NCBI RefSeq assembly: GCF_001870225.1
Contig: NZ_CP017675.1
Coordinates: 1,733,623-1,771,145, forward strand
Origin: Gloeomargarita lithophora Alchichica-D10
GTDB taxonomy: Bacteria > Cyanobacteriota > Cyanobacteriia > Gloeomargaritales > Gloeomargaritaceae
DNA: 37,523 nucleotides
Direction of reading: 5' to 3'
In this document: positions 25,475-34,380 of the stretch, piece by piece
How positions within the stretch are numbered: the first letter of the stretch is position 1
Layout: the number at the start of each line of letters is the position of its first letter
Made by a program: the position numbers and the translations under genes
Notes under the pieces: generated by a model
What the model was told of the DNA's origin: nothing
The model's database searches: none
The model's input: only the letters and a program-made list of their open reading frames with translations

Positions 25475-27211
25475 ATGATGGCTCCCCCCCGTGACGTGCA
25501 AACCCTACCGATTGGTGCGGACACCCTGACGCTGCGCTGTCGGAGTTGGCAGAGGTTGCGTTTTGAGATGGAATATGCCCTGGAGCGGGGCACGACGGCG
25601 AATAGTTATTTGATCCAAGGGGAAAAAATCGCCCTGATTGACCCGCCGGGGGAGACGTTTGCAGACTTATTTTTAACCGAATTGAGCCGCCATGTGGCCT
25701 TGACCCGGATTGATTATGTAATTTTGGGGCATATCAACCCCAATCGGGTGGCGACCCTGGCGCAGTTGTGGCAAAAGGCTCCCCAAATTACCTTTGTTTG
25801 TTCCAATCCAGGGGATCAAACCCTACGCTCTTTGATTGCCCAACACGCCCCGGAATTAACGGCGGCGCACCCCCTGCACACCCACATCATCCGGGGGGAA
25901 GAACCCCTGGAGTTGGGACAGGGTCACGTTTTGGAGTTGATTCCCATCCCCACCCCCCGTTTTCCCAACGGCCTCGCCACCTTTGACCCCCACACGGGCA
26001 TTCTGTTTAGCGGTAAATTGTTCAGTGCCCATCGCTGTAGCGACCAGGTATTTGATGAGGGGTGGGCGGCACTCCAGGAGGATTACCAGTATTACTTTGA
26101 CTGTATCCATGCGCCCCAGGTGCGTCAGGTGGAGCAGGTTTTGGAACGTTTAGGTCGTTGGAAAAGCACCTGTTATGCCAATGGACATGGTTCCCTGGTG
26201 CGCTACCATCTGCCGGAATTGACCCGCAGTTATCACCTGTGGTGCGAACGGCAAAGTGGCTGTGACCTGACGGTGGCCTTGCTCTATGCGTCTGCCTACG
26301 GGAATACGGCCACCCTGGCGCAGGCGATCGGGCGGGGGTTGACCAAAGCGGGGGTGCGGGTGGAATCCCTCAACTGTGAGACCGCCAGCCCTGAAGAAAT
26401 CCGGCAGGCCATTAGCACCGCCCAGGGGGTAATCCTCGGTTCTCCGACCTTGGGCGGTCATGCGCCGACCCAAATCCAAACCGCCCTGGGCATCGTGCTG
26501 GATCATGCCCCCCGTACCGTGGTGATCGGGGTGTTTGGCTCCTACGGTTGGAGCGGCGAAGCGGTGGATTTGCTGGCGAACCGCCTGCGGGATGCGGGGT
26601 TTCGCCTGGGATTTGCGCCGATCCGGGTGAAATTCACGCCCACGGATCGGGATTTGCAACAGTGCGAACAAACGGGCACGGATTTTGCCCAAGCCCTGCG
26701 GCAAAAACAACGGCGCCAGGTTGCCCGCCCCACGGATAGCCAAGCCGCCCGCACGGAACAGGCGATGGGACGGGTGGTGGGACCTTTGTGTATTTTGGCC
26801 GCCCGCCGGGGGGAATTGACCAGCGCCATGCTCGCCAGTTGGGTGTCCCAAGCCACCTTCAACCCGCCGGGGGTAACTGTAGCGGTGGCCAAAGACCGGG
26901 CGGTGGAATCCCTGCTCCACGTGGGCGACCGGTTTGTGCTGAATATCCTGCCGGAGGGTAGCCCCCTGCCCCGCCATTTTTTGAAACCCTTTGCCCCCGG
27001 AGAAGACCGGTTTGCGGGTGTGGCTACTACCCTGAGTGCAGACGGTTGCCCGATTTTGAATGATGCCCTTTCGTACTTACATTGTCAAGTGGGACAACGG
27101 ATGGAATGCGGGGATCACTGGTTGATCTATGCCACGGTGGATGAGGGGAAAGTGCTAAACGCCACGGGGATTACCGCCGTGCATCACCGCAAATCCGGGA
27201 ATCATTATTAA
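25475..27211 (+). CDS. Diflavin flavodiiron protein, Flv1/Flv2 type
   Basis: Cyanobacterial flavodiiron proteins pass electrons from the photosynthetic chain to oxygen as a safety valve. The 578-residue product has a beta-lactamase-like domain (about 20-250), a flavodoxin domain with LLYASAYGNTATLAQA (about 269-284) and LGSPTLGGH, and a C-terminal flavin-reductase domain (about 430-578). The canonical HxExDH di-iron site reads GHINPNR (H86, N88, N90, R91). Further on, R162 and K181 stand where His and Asp are expected, and H238 is kept. This substitution pattern is known for Flv1 and Flv2, which pair with canonical Flv3 and Flv4; no partner is in the window. The isolated position favours Flv1. 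Confidence 0.9.
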   Translation: MMAPPRDVQTLPIGADTLTLRCRSWQRLRFEMEYALERGTTANSYLIQGEKIALIDPPGETFADLFLTELSRHVALTRIDYVILGHINPNRVATLAQLWQKAPQITFVCSNPGDQTLRSLIAQHAPELTAAHPLHTHIIRGEEPLELGQGHVLELIPIPTPRFPNGLATFDPHTGILFSGKLFSAHRCSDQVFDEGWAALQEDYQYYFDCIHAPQVRQVEQVLERLGRWKSTCYANGHGSLVRYHLPELTRSYHLWCERQSGCDLTVALLYASAYGNTATLAQAIGRGLTKAGVRVESLNCETASPEEIRQAISTAQGVILGSPTLGGHAPTQIQTALGIVLDHAPRTVVIGVFGSYGWSGEAVDLLANRLRDAGFRLGFAPIRVKFTPTDRDLQQCEQTGTDFAQALRQKQRRQVARPTDSQAARTEQAMGRVVGPLCILAARRGELTSAMLASWVSQATFNPPGVTVAVAKDRAVESLLHVGDRFVLNILPEGSPLPRHFLKPFAPGEDRFAGVATTLSADGCPILNDALSYLHCQVGQRMECGDHWLIYATVDEGKVLNATGITAVHHRKSGNHY

Positions 27212-27351
27212 CGACCGATCAGGCTCACCAGCGGCAATAGACTTCTTTGCAAGAGTAATAAATATCTATAAATCAACATGCTTCTAAACTCAGTAAAAAT
27301 TCAGGCTTGACATTTGCCATCTGAGGTGGATTAAGGACAGATGCAAGAGGT

Positions 27352-28932
27352 CTAATGAAGCGCACCGGAATTGCCGTCTGGTGCTGTGTTTTCTTGAGCG
27401 TTTATAATTCTTTCAATCAAATTATTGCTTAACTGAATTGCTAACTTTTCATCAGTTTTTGCAATTTCAATTACGTTATCTACCTCTCTATTATCAATCA
27501 TTTCAAATTGACTTTGGTTCGGGCATAAACTATCATTTAAGTCACTCGGTTCAAATTTATCTAAACTGTCCCCATAACTTCTTTTGTTAGTTTTTATTAT
27601 CTCTTGACCTATATCGCTAATTAAATAAACGAACAATTTATTTGTGAGTTGTTCATAAAAAATATTTGGATAAAAAGAATGAAAGCATGTGAAGTTAATT
27701 GCTGTTGTAAAATTTCTTATTACTTTTAGACGGCCTCTGTTGAATACTCCAAACAATATTGGAGCAGGCTTTCTATGTTCAATTTTGAACCAAGGATTCC
27801 TCATTCTTGTAAGATATCTCTCGTGGTATCCTGATGTTTCGCCTTGTTTTATGTAATTACGAATTTCTTGCTTTTTCTGTTCTTTTACATCCAAACAATG
27901 GACTGGTTTATCTGCATTATGTAGTATATTAAAATCATGCTCAATAAATACCGCTTTGCGTATTTGAGAACTTTTTGTAATACACTTGCAAATATTGTTA
28001 TCATTCAACTTCCATTTTTCGATTGTTGATTTTGCTAAAGCAAAAAATTCATTTGCACCAGTAGCAATACCTCTTGTAACTGTTCCATACAGAGACAAAT
28101 TACAGAAGCCATTTGGAGCTTTTTGTGCAGAGAATAATGATGCAATAATGGGTGTCCATTTTTTGTTATATGGTAAATCGGAGGGTTCGATTTCTTGTTG
28201 ATAGACTTTACTGATATCAGAAATATTATCTATTTCATCATTTCTTTTGATTTGTAAAATTTTAATGGTTTCTTTTATCCCGTCATTTTTACAAAGAAGC
28301 ACACAAACAGTTGTCGTTGCATCTGGGAATATTTCTTTTTCATTTGAAAAGATTATTATTTGCTTCAATAAATGACTTTCAAGGAGACTCTTTTTAATTT
28401 CTTTCCCATATCCAGTATTAAAAAACTCAAAAGGCATAATATAAGCCAAATTACCATTCACTTTAAGTTCTTTTAAAGACTTCACAAGGAATATAGAAGA
28501 AATATTAGAGTAACCGATAAGTTTTTTTCCTATTTTTTCTTCGATTTTTGGCAATATATCATGGCGTTTAAGAAATTTCTGAAACCTCATATATGGTGGA
28601 TTACAAATGATACCGTCAAATTTTTCAACTTCAACTTCCAGATAGTCACTATTGATAACTCTCAAATAAGGACTTTCATCATTATGATTAGCAAATTCCA
28701 ATATATTTTTATCAATTTCATAACCAACAAAATTTATCTGATTTCTTAAAGATATTCTTATTGCTTCATCATAAAAAACACCCAAACCAAATGCAGGGTC
28801 TAACACCCTCTCTGGATTGTCTTTCAAAATCCACTTTACCATGAGACGGGCAACGGGAGGGGGTGTGAAAAATTGACCGTAATCCTTCCTATAATTAAGA
28901 GGAGTTTCTTCTATATATCTTAACTCATACAT
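27352..28932 (-). CDS. Type II N6-adenine DNA methyltransferase
   Basis: The 526-residue gamma-class (TaqI-like) methyltransferase protects the host from its cognate endonuclease. YGQFFTPPPVARLMV and DPAFGLGVF (about 45-53) are motifs X and I for S-adenosylmethionine binding; ICNPPYMRF is catalytic motif IV (NPPY about 111-114). The C-terminal half is probably the target-recognition domain. The ATG at 28932 sits 9 bases after AAGGG and overlaps the endonuclease stop (ATGTATGA); another ATG at 28941 is too close to the ribosome site. The gene is far AT-richer than the flanking genes, a sign of transfer. The recognition sequence is unknown. With the endonuclease broken it would be a solitary methyltransferase. 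Confidence 0.9.
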   Translation of the reverse strand: MYELRYIEETPLNYRKDYGQFFTPPPVARLMVKWILKDNPERVLDPAFGLGVFYDEAIRISLRNQINFVGYEIDKNILEFANHNDESPYLRVINSDYLEVEVEKFDGIICNPPYMRFQKFLKRHDILPKIEEKIGKKLIGYSNISSIFLVKSLKELKVNGNLAYIMPFEFFNTGYGKEIKKSLLESHLLKQIIIFSNEKEIFPDATTTVCVLLCKNDGIKETIKILQIKRNDEIDNISDISKVYQQEIEPSDLPYNKKWTPIIASLFSAQKAPNGFCNLSLYGTVTRGIATGANEFFALAKSTIEKWKLNDNNICKCITKSSQIRKAVFIEHDFNILHNADKPVHCLDVKEQKKQEIRNYIKQGETSGYHERYLTRMRNPWFKIEHRKPAPILFGVFNRGRLKVIRNFTTAINFTCFHSFYPNIFYEQLTNKLFVYLISDIGQEIIKTNKRSYGDSLDKFEPSDLNDSLCPNQSQFEMIDNREVDNVIEIAKTDEKLAIQLSNNLIERIINAQENTAPDGNSGALH

Positions 28933-29840
28933 CAATAACATCCCTTATGAATATTTCATTATCAAGATAGCCCTTGCCGCCTTCAAAAGTGACATAAAAA
29001 AGCAGACGCCCTCGGTCTAACTCTTTCATGGCGGATTTGTGCTCAGGCATATCAATTTTCCCAAGCACTTCTTTCCCAATTTGTACATTTATCTTAATTG
29101 TAGTTTTGCCTTGATTTTTATCATCTCTCTCTATTGAAAAATTATTTCCATCATTGTTATCGTTTGAAACGAATGTCAAAATATTCTTAAAGGATATTAT
29201 ATATGCCCTATCAAAAAATACTTGTAGATAGAAATGCTTGACATTATATTGCTGAATCCATCGGTTGACTAAGGCAATATCTTCCATTTTTGGTGTAATG
29301 CTTAAATAATCACGTTTGTGTAGTACTTCTATATTTTCTTTTATGCCTTTTAGTAATTTCCTTAGATTTATTAACTCTTGTGTTGATGACCACGATGGAC
29401 AACGAAAGTCTAATTCTCTAAAGGTGTCATCCGTAGCATTTGAAATTAGATTGTAAATTGTCTCGTTTTTTCGCTTTAGTAGATCACTAAGATCGGTGCC
29501 TATTATGGCGTTTCTAATTTCGTGGCATTTATCAATCGCCTGTCGTTGTCTGTTGTTCATGAATACAGCATATTTGCCTGCCAAGTAAGAACTTGATCTT
29601 ACTTCAAGCGCAGCCACCGCACTTCTTATATGTTCACTATTTTCAATATTGAACAGCGAAATAATCACGAGAATATTCATTGATTGCCTTAAAGACGATT
29701 TTTTCAGCCCAATCACCCTGTTCCTTGTTTGTAAGAAATTCAGAGTAAGCCGTGCTTGGAGGACTTCCAGTCATTTGTATTTCAGTATTAATCTCAAATG
29801 GTAATTGCTTTATCAGGTTCAGAATATCGTCTTTGTACAT
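28925..29840 (-). pseudogene. Frameshifted type II restriction endonuclease
   Basis: Two overlapping frames make one protein. The first begins at the ATG at 29840 (strong AAGGAG ribosome site) and runs through KEQGDWAEKIVFKAINEYSRDYFAVQY to a TGA at about 29643. The second continues with ENSEHIRSAVAALEVRSSSY to 28925. Skipping one T near 29645 joins them into a 304-residue enzyme, and the total length (916 bases) is exactly one base over a multiple of three. ALEVRSSS resembles the E-x-K/R-type catalytic core of PD-(D/E)xK nucleases. The family is not certain; AccI-like is a guess. It could be a true mutation or a sequencing error. It is AT-rich and overlaps the methyltransferase start. Confidence 0.75.
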
Positions 29841-29878
29841 AAATTCTCCTTTTTGTTCTGCCCAAATATTAATTGACC

Positions 29879-31555
29879 CTAAAACAGCCGTTCAAACCGT
29901 TCGTGCTTCTGCCACACCCGCCAGCCCCGCCAACCCGTGACCCCCGCCAGCACGCCCGCCAACAGGGACAGCCAACCGAAGCCGCTCACCAGCAAAATCG
30001 TCCCGGAAATCAAAAAACTGCCCGTCAGTACATGGTAATTTCCTGAAGCCTGCTGGGCACTCAGGCGGCGCAATAGGCGTTCCGTCTCCAACGAGCGGCT
30101 CCGCACCACCAAGTCCCCCCGCTCCAGCTTGGTGAGGGTTTCCTCCACCCGGCGGGGCAAACCCAACGCCGAATTGCTCATCTGGGCGGCCTGACGACCC
30201 AATTGCCCCAACAGGTCTCCATTACTGCGATTGTTCATCATTTGTAAAGCGTAGGGGGTGGCAACGGTAAAAAATTGAAAGTCCGCATCCAAGCCCCGTC
30301 CCAGCCCCTCCAGGGTGGAAAATGCCCGCATGACGAAGGTAAAGGTGGCAGGAAACCGGAAGGGTTGGTCGTAGGCCAGGGCGTACAGGTCTTCACTAAT
30401 GGCACCAATGGACTGCATCTCAAAGGGCTGATCCAGCAGGTTATCTAAAATATATTGCAAGGATCGCCGCACCGGCCCCATATCCCCCTGGGGCATGAGG
30501 GCTTTGAGTTGCACCAGGGACTCGATCACCCCATCGGCGTTGCGATCCACAATGCTCATCAGGGTTTGCACCAATTTTTCCTTGGTCTGGGGCTGAATGC
30601 GACCCATCATGCCAAAGTCGTAGAAAATCAAATTGCCGTCCGGGTCAACGGCGATATTGCCGGGGTGGGGGTCGGCGTGGAAAAACCCGTGATTTAACAC
30701 CTGTTCTAGGTAAGCCCGCGCATTCAATTCGGCAATGCGTCTGCGGTCAAGCCCAGCGGCATCTAAAGCGCCGTAATGGCTAATTTTGATCCCTGGTAAA
30801 TACTCCAGGGTTAATACCCGCAGGGAACAATAGCGCCAATAAATCCGGGGAACTTTTAGCCAAGGTACCTGCCGGAAATTGCGGCGAAACTCATCGGCGT
30901 TGCGACCCTCATTGAGGTAATCAATTTCTTCAAATAAAATGCGATAACATTCCTCATAAACCCCCATCCAATCCCGCCCTGGCCCCCAACGGGGATGGTT
31001 TTGAAAGTAATAGGCAATATCTTTGACAATCCCCAGGTCAATGTTAAACAACTGGCGCAAACCCGGGCGTTGCACCTTCACCACCACTATTTCACCCGTA
31101 GCCAATTCCGCCCGATGCACTTGTCCCAAACTGGCCGCGGCCAAGGGGGTGGATTCAAAATTGAGAAATAATTTCTCCAGGGGTTTGCCCAAATCCGTCT
31201 GGACAATCTGCGCCACCTGCTCCAAATTAAAAGCGGGCACCTGGTCTTGCAGTTTGGATAATTCCTCCACATATTCGGCGGGGAAAATATCCGCCCGGGT
31301 GGAAAACAACTGCCCCACCTTGATAAACGTTGGCCCCAAATCCAGCAAATTCTCCCGCACCCAGATGGCAATGCGGCGCCGGCGGTGCCCCCGCTTCTCC
31401 GGGGTAATGCCCCCCTGGTAGCTCCAGCTTTTTTCAGAGAGCCATTGGGCGGCCAAAAAGCGCAGGACAAACGACCAAATGTCCAAAGAACGGCGCCAGC
31501 GGGAGTAGCGCTCCCGATTCCAGCGGTACTGCTTGGTGCTGACGAGGACGGCCAC
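29879..31555 (-). CDS. AarF/UbiB/ABC1-family atypical kinase
   Basis: The 558-residue product belongs to the ABC1 (ADCK/UbiB) family, ATPases linked to quinone and prenyl-lipid metabolism; cyanobacterial and plastid members affect plastoquinone and stress tolerance. Visible motifs are KxGQ (FIKVGQLFSTR, K79), the Ala-rich loop AAASLGQV (about 139-146), catalytic Lys VVVKVQRPG (K160), EEIDYLNEGRNA, HADPHPGN (about 293-300) and YDFG (about 312-315). Two C-terminal hydrophobic segments (about 505-545) anchor it in a membrane. The start is GTG at 31555, 2 bases after the upstream stop (TAGAGTG). Upstream codons in the same frame read through the small gene and are not native. Confidence 0.92.
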   Translation of the reverse strand: MAVLVSTKQYRWNRERYSRWRRSLDIWSFVLRFLAAQWLSEKSWSYQGGITPEKRGHRRRRIAIWVRENLLDLGPTFIKVGQLFSTRADIFPAEYVEELSKLQDQVPAFNLEQVAQIVQTDLGKPLEKLFLNFESTPLAAASLGQVHRAELATGEIVVVKVQRPGLRQLFNIDLGIVKDIAYYFQNHPRWGPGRDWMGVYEECYRILFEEIDYLNEGRNADEFRRNFRQVPWLKVPRIYWRYCSLRVLTLEYLPGIKISHYGALDAAGLDRRRIAELNARAYLEQVLNHGFFHADPHPGNIAVDPDGNLIFYDFGMMGRIQPQTKEKLVQTLMSIVDRNADGVIESLVQLKALMPQGDMGPVRRSLQYILDNLLDQPFEMQSIGAISEDLYALAYDQPFRFPATFTFVMRAFSTLEGLGRGLDADFQFFTVATPYALQMMNNRSNGDLLGQLGRQAAQMSNSALGLPRRVEETLTKLERGDLVVRSRSLETERLLRRLSAQQASGNYHVLTGSFLISGTILLVSGFGWLSLLAGVLAGVTGWRGWRVWQKHERFERLF

Positions 31556-31556
31556 T

Positions 31557-31859
31557 CTAGTTCGGCTGGCGATAACGTTTGAGTTCGATACGCAAGCGCG
31601 CCATTTCCGAGCGCAGTTCATCAATCGTCGTCTGTAAATCCAGGGGTTTTTGTCCCTTGGTGAGGGGCTGGGCTTGGGTGGCCTGCTGTTCTTCAAGGGC
31701 GGCGCGTTCGATAATCTGCTGAATCTGTTGCCGCAGAACTTCCCGTTGCTGGACATCCCACCGCCCCACGTTCGCCAGGGTTTCCCCAACCACGTTGCCC
31801 ACCTGTTCGTACAACGCTTGTGCCGCCGCCCGGCCAATAAAAAATGCTCTTACCACCAC
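31557..31859 (-). CDS. Small coiled-coil protein upstream of the ABC1 kinase
   Basis: The 100-residue product is hydrophilic and helical: an N-terminal RAFFIGRAAAQALYEQVGNVVG, a middle VLRQQIQQIIERAALEEQQATQ, and a C-terminal coiled coil TTIDELRSEMARLRIELKRY. It starts at GTG (31859) behind AGGGGAG and ends 2 bases before the ABC1 start, so the two are translationally coupled. The pattern fits small thylakoid-associated cyanobacterial or plastid proteins of unknown function. A partnership with the kinase is inferred from coupling only. Confidence 0.8.
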   Translation of the reverse strand: MVVRAFFIGRAAAQALYEQVGNVVGETLANVGRWDVQQREVLRQQIQQIIERAALEEQQATQAQPLTKGQKPLDLQTTIDELRSEMARLRIELKRYRQPN

Positions 31860-31961
31860 CTGCGCTCCCCTAAGTTCCGCCCAAATTATAACGTTTTATT
31901 GCCGGGTATGGAGCCAGAACACGCTACCCTATAAAACATTCCCCACATTCCCCATTGGCCT

Positions 31962-33833
31962 ATGTCTTCCTGGTCTGCCCTCCCCGCCCTGTGGCCGGAA
32001 TTAGCCCAACGCTTCCCCACCCGGATTGCCCTGGAAGAACCCCACCGGCAACCCCCGGTGCAACTTACTTATGCTGAGTTAGCCCAGGCGATTCAAGGCT
32101 TTGCCCAAGGATTACAAGCCCTGGGGCTGCAACCGGGGGAACGGGTGGCTCTGTTTGCGGACAATAGCTCCCGGTGGTTGATCGCTGACCAGGGGATTAT
32201 GCAAAGCGGGGGGGTGGATGTGGTGCGAGGGGCGCAGGCACCCCCGGAGGAATTGGATTTCATCTACCGCCATAGCGAAAGCAGTTTTTTGGTGGTGGAT
32301 ACCCCGGATTTGCTGAAACGCTTGGCTCCCTATTTGGAAACCTGGCAACCCCGGACGGTGATTGTCCTCTGGGGTGAGGGAACTGGGAGTACCTTGAGCT
32401 TTAGCCAGGTGATGCAACAGGGGGAAAGGCAGGAATTTAAGCCCCCCCATCTGGCCTCCGAGTCCCTGGCGACTTTGCTTTATACCTCCGGCACCACGGG
32501 GAAACCCAAGGGGGTGATGCTCAGTCATGGGAATCTATTGCACCAGGTAGAAAATCTATACGTTGTCTTTACGCCCCAACCGGGGAATATCGCCCTGAGT
32601 TTGCTCCCCACTTGGCACTCCTACGGGCGTGCGGGGGAGTATTTTTTGCTCTCGCGGGGGATTCATCAGATTTATAGCACCCTGCGGTATTTCAAGCAGG
32701 ATTTGACCCAGTACCAACCCCATCACATCGTCGGCGTGCCCCGGATGTGGGAGTCCATCTATGAGGGGGTCGAGCGGGAATTTCGCCAGCAAACTCCCGG
32801 CAAACAAAAGCTGATCTGGGGTTTGATTGGCCTCAGCAAACGCTACATCACCGGCAAACGGCTTTGGCAGGGGTTAGCGTTAGAACCGGTACAACCCAGT
32901 TGGGCGCAACGGTTGGGCGGGGGTTTGACAGCCCTAGCCCTCTGGCCTCTGCATCAGGTGGCAGACCGAATAGTTTACAAGAAGGTGCGTCAGGCGGTGG
33001 GGGGACGGCTGAAGGAAGGGGCGAGTGGGGGCGGTGCCTTGGCTCGCTATCTGGATGATTTTTACGAATTGGCGGGGTTGACTATCCTGGTGGGCTATGG
33101 CTTGACGGAAACTTCCCCGGTGCTGACCGCCCGCTGGGTAACCCGGAATTTGCGCTACTCCGCCGGACTGCCCATTCCCGGCACGGAGATTAAAATTGTT
33201 GACCCGGAAACCCGCCAGCCCCTACCCGTGACCCGCAAAGGGCTGGTGTTGGCACGGGGGCCGCAGTTGATGAAGGGGTACTACCGCAACCCGGAGGCTA
33301 CGGCCAAGGTGGTGGATGACCAGGGCTGGTTTGACACCGGGGATTTGGGCTGGGTCACGCCCCAGGGGGATTTGGTGCTGACCGGGCGGGCCAAGGATAC
33401 CATCGTTCTCAGCAGCGGCGAAAATATCGAACCCCAACCGATTGAGGATGCTTGTTTACAAAGTCCATACATTAGCCAGATAGTTTTAGTGGGTCAGGAT
33501 GCCCGTCAATTAGGGTGTCTCATCGTTCCCAACGAAATTACCCTCAAGGCGTGGGCGCAGGCGCAGGGTCACAGCTTGATCTTGCCCCAGGATGAACCGG
33601 CACCGGGAGCCTGGACATTGGCTACGCCGGAGGTTTTGGAACTGTACCGGCGGGAATTGAAAACCCATTCCCAGGACCGTCCCAGTGTGCGCCCCTTTGA
33701 GCAGATTGGGCCATTTCGCCTGATTGCCGAACCCTTTACTATAGATAACGGCCTGATGACCCAAACCCTGAAAATCAAACGCAATCAAGTGATGGAGCGG
33801 TATCAGGACTTGATTCGGGAAATGTTTGTTTAA
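31962..33833 (+). CDS. aas: Acyl-ACP synthetase / long-chain fatty acid AMP-ligase
   Basis: Cyanobacterial Aas activates free fatty acids to acyl-AMP and loads them on acyl carrier protein, recycling membrane lipid acyl chains. The 623-residue ANL-superfamily enzyme has the phosphate loop LLYTSGTTGKPKGVMLSH (about 172-189), YGLTETSPVL, the adenine-site DTGDLG, GRAKDTIVLSSGENIEP and the C-terminal catalytic Lys region TLKIKRNQV. VVRGAQAPPEELDFIYRHS (about 87-105) is typical of the Slr1609-like group. The ATG at 31962 is 102 bases from the divergent small gene; a TATAAA lies about 28 bases upstream. An acyl-CoA activity cannot be excluded by sequence. Confidence 0.92.
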   Translation: MSSWSALPALWPELAQRFPTRIALEEPHRQPPVQLTYAELAQAIQGFAQGLQALGLQPGERVALFADNSSRWLIADQGIMQSGGVDVVRGAQAPPEELDFIYRHSESSFLVVDTPDLLKRLAPYLETWQPRTVIVLWGEGTGSTLSFSQVMQQGERQEFKPPHLASESLATLLYTSGTTGKPKGVMLSHGNLLHQVENLYVVFTPQPGNIALSLLPTWHSYGRAGEYFLLSRGIHQIYSTLRYFKQDLTQYQPHHIVGVPRMWESIYEGVEREFRQQTPGKQKLIWGLIGLSKRYITGKRLWQGLALEPVQPSWAQRLGGGLTALALWPLHQVADRIVYKKVRQAVGGRLKEGASGGGALARYLDDFYELAGLTILVGYGLTETSPVLTARWVTRNLRYSAGLPIPGTEIKIVDPETRQPLPVTRKGLVLARGPQLMKGYYRNPEATAKVVDDQGWFDTGDLGWVTPQGDLVLTGRAKDTIVLSSGENIEPQPIEDACLQSPYISQIVLVGQDARQLGCLIVPNEITLKAWAQAQGHSLILPQDEPAPGAWTLATPEVLELYRRELKTHSQDRPSVRPFEQIGPFRLIAEPFTIDNGLMTQTLKIKRNQVMERYQDLIREMFV

Positions 33834-33853
33834 GTTTCCCCGCATCGAGTTTT

Positions 33854-33913
33854 CGGTAATATCCGTATTCCAGGGAAATGCCTTTTAGTTGGTTCAAATC
33901 AATGGAGATGTCC
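33854..33913 (+). repeat. Type 2 palindromic element, right half
   Basis: CGGTAATAT, then GTATTCCAG, then TTGGTTCAAAT and GGAGATGTCC match, in the same order and spacing, the right part of the intact element at 36703-36820. The G/C core is missing. It ends 2 bases before the ATG of the secreted-protein gene and may supply its ribosome site (GGAG). Confidence 0.7.
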
Positions 33914-33915
33914 GT

Positions 33916-34380
33916 ATGTTTTTGTCAAACAGGTTATGGCGTAATAGTTTGATAGTTTCTCTGGTTTTATTGGTTTCCAATCAGATGGCGATTAAAACCT
34001 TGTCTGAAAGTAAGCCGAACCAGCCCAGGGATATGATTAGCGGTCGTTATACCCTCAAATATCAAAATGTCCACAATGAATTAAATGTTTTGTTATTGCC
34101 AAATCAACAAGTGAAGATAGACTTGTTGGCGTTACTAAAAACGGGTAGTGATCTACGCAATGGAGTTGTCCAAGCCCAATTACCTCTCAAAAAGAATAGC
34201 CTACTCTATCAGGAGGGGGCTTGTAAACTAGCTTTCAAATTTACCAATAAAGCGGTAGTTGTTACCGAAACTAATGTGGAAGAATGTGGATTTGGTGCTT
34301 TTGTTACCGCCCAAGGAACCTATGTAAAGCGGAGCAACATCCCTAAATTTGCGGAAGAACCGGCAAGGATTAAACCATAG
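33916..34380 (+). CDS. Small secreted protein of unknown function
   Basis: The product has 154 residues from the ATG at 33916. A TTG at 33889 would place the start inside the repeat and ahead of the signal peptide, and is not favoured. The N-terminus MFLSNRLWRNSLIVSLVLLV is a signal peptide or anchor (about 1-30). The mature part looks like a small beta-rich domain: ISGRYTLKYQNVHNELNVLLLPNQQVKIDLLALLKTGSD, then QEGACKLAFKFTNKAVVVTE, with two cysteines that might pair. It is AT-richer than the flanking genes. Element halves abut both ends: the right half ends 2 bases before the ATG and a left half begins at the last base of the stop. The family is not recognised. Confidence 0.7.
   Translation: MFLSNRLWRNSLIVSLVLLVSNQMAIKTLSESKPNQPRDMISGRYTLKYQNVHNELNVLLLPNQQVKIDLLALLKTGSDLRNGVVQAQLPLKKNSLLYQEGACKLAFKFTNKAVVVTETNVEECGFGAFVTAQGTYVKRSNIPKFAEEPARIKP

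Noticed and set aside
26150-26977. Minus-strand open frame of 275 codons within the flavodiiron gene
   Set aside because: Low-complexity G/H/R/P composition with no recognisable domain; it is the antisense shadow of a clear flavodoxin/flavin-reductase coding region.
27212-27351. Possible attachment site or tRNA fragment at the border of the R-M island
   Set aside because: No cloverleaf and no direct repeat shared with the other border (29841-29878) could be found by eye.
31556-31837. N-terminal 94-codon extension of the ABC1 kinase frame
   Set aside because: The extension is the alternate frame of the 100-residue upstream gene; ABC1 family homology begins only after the GTG at 31555.
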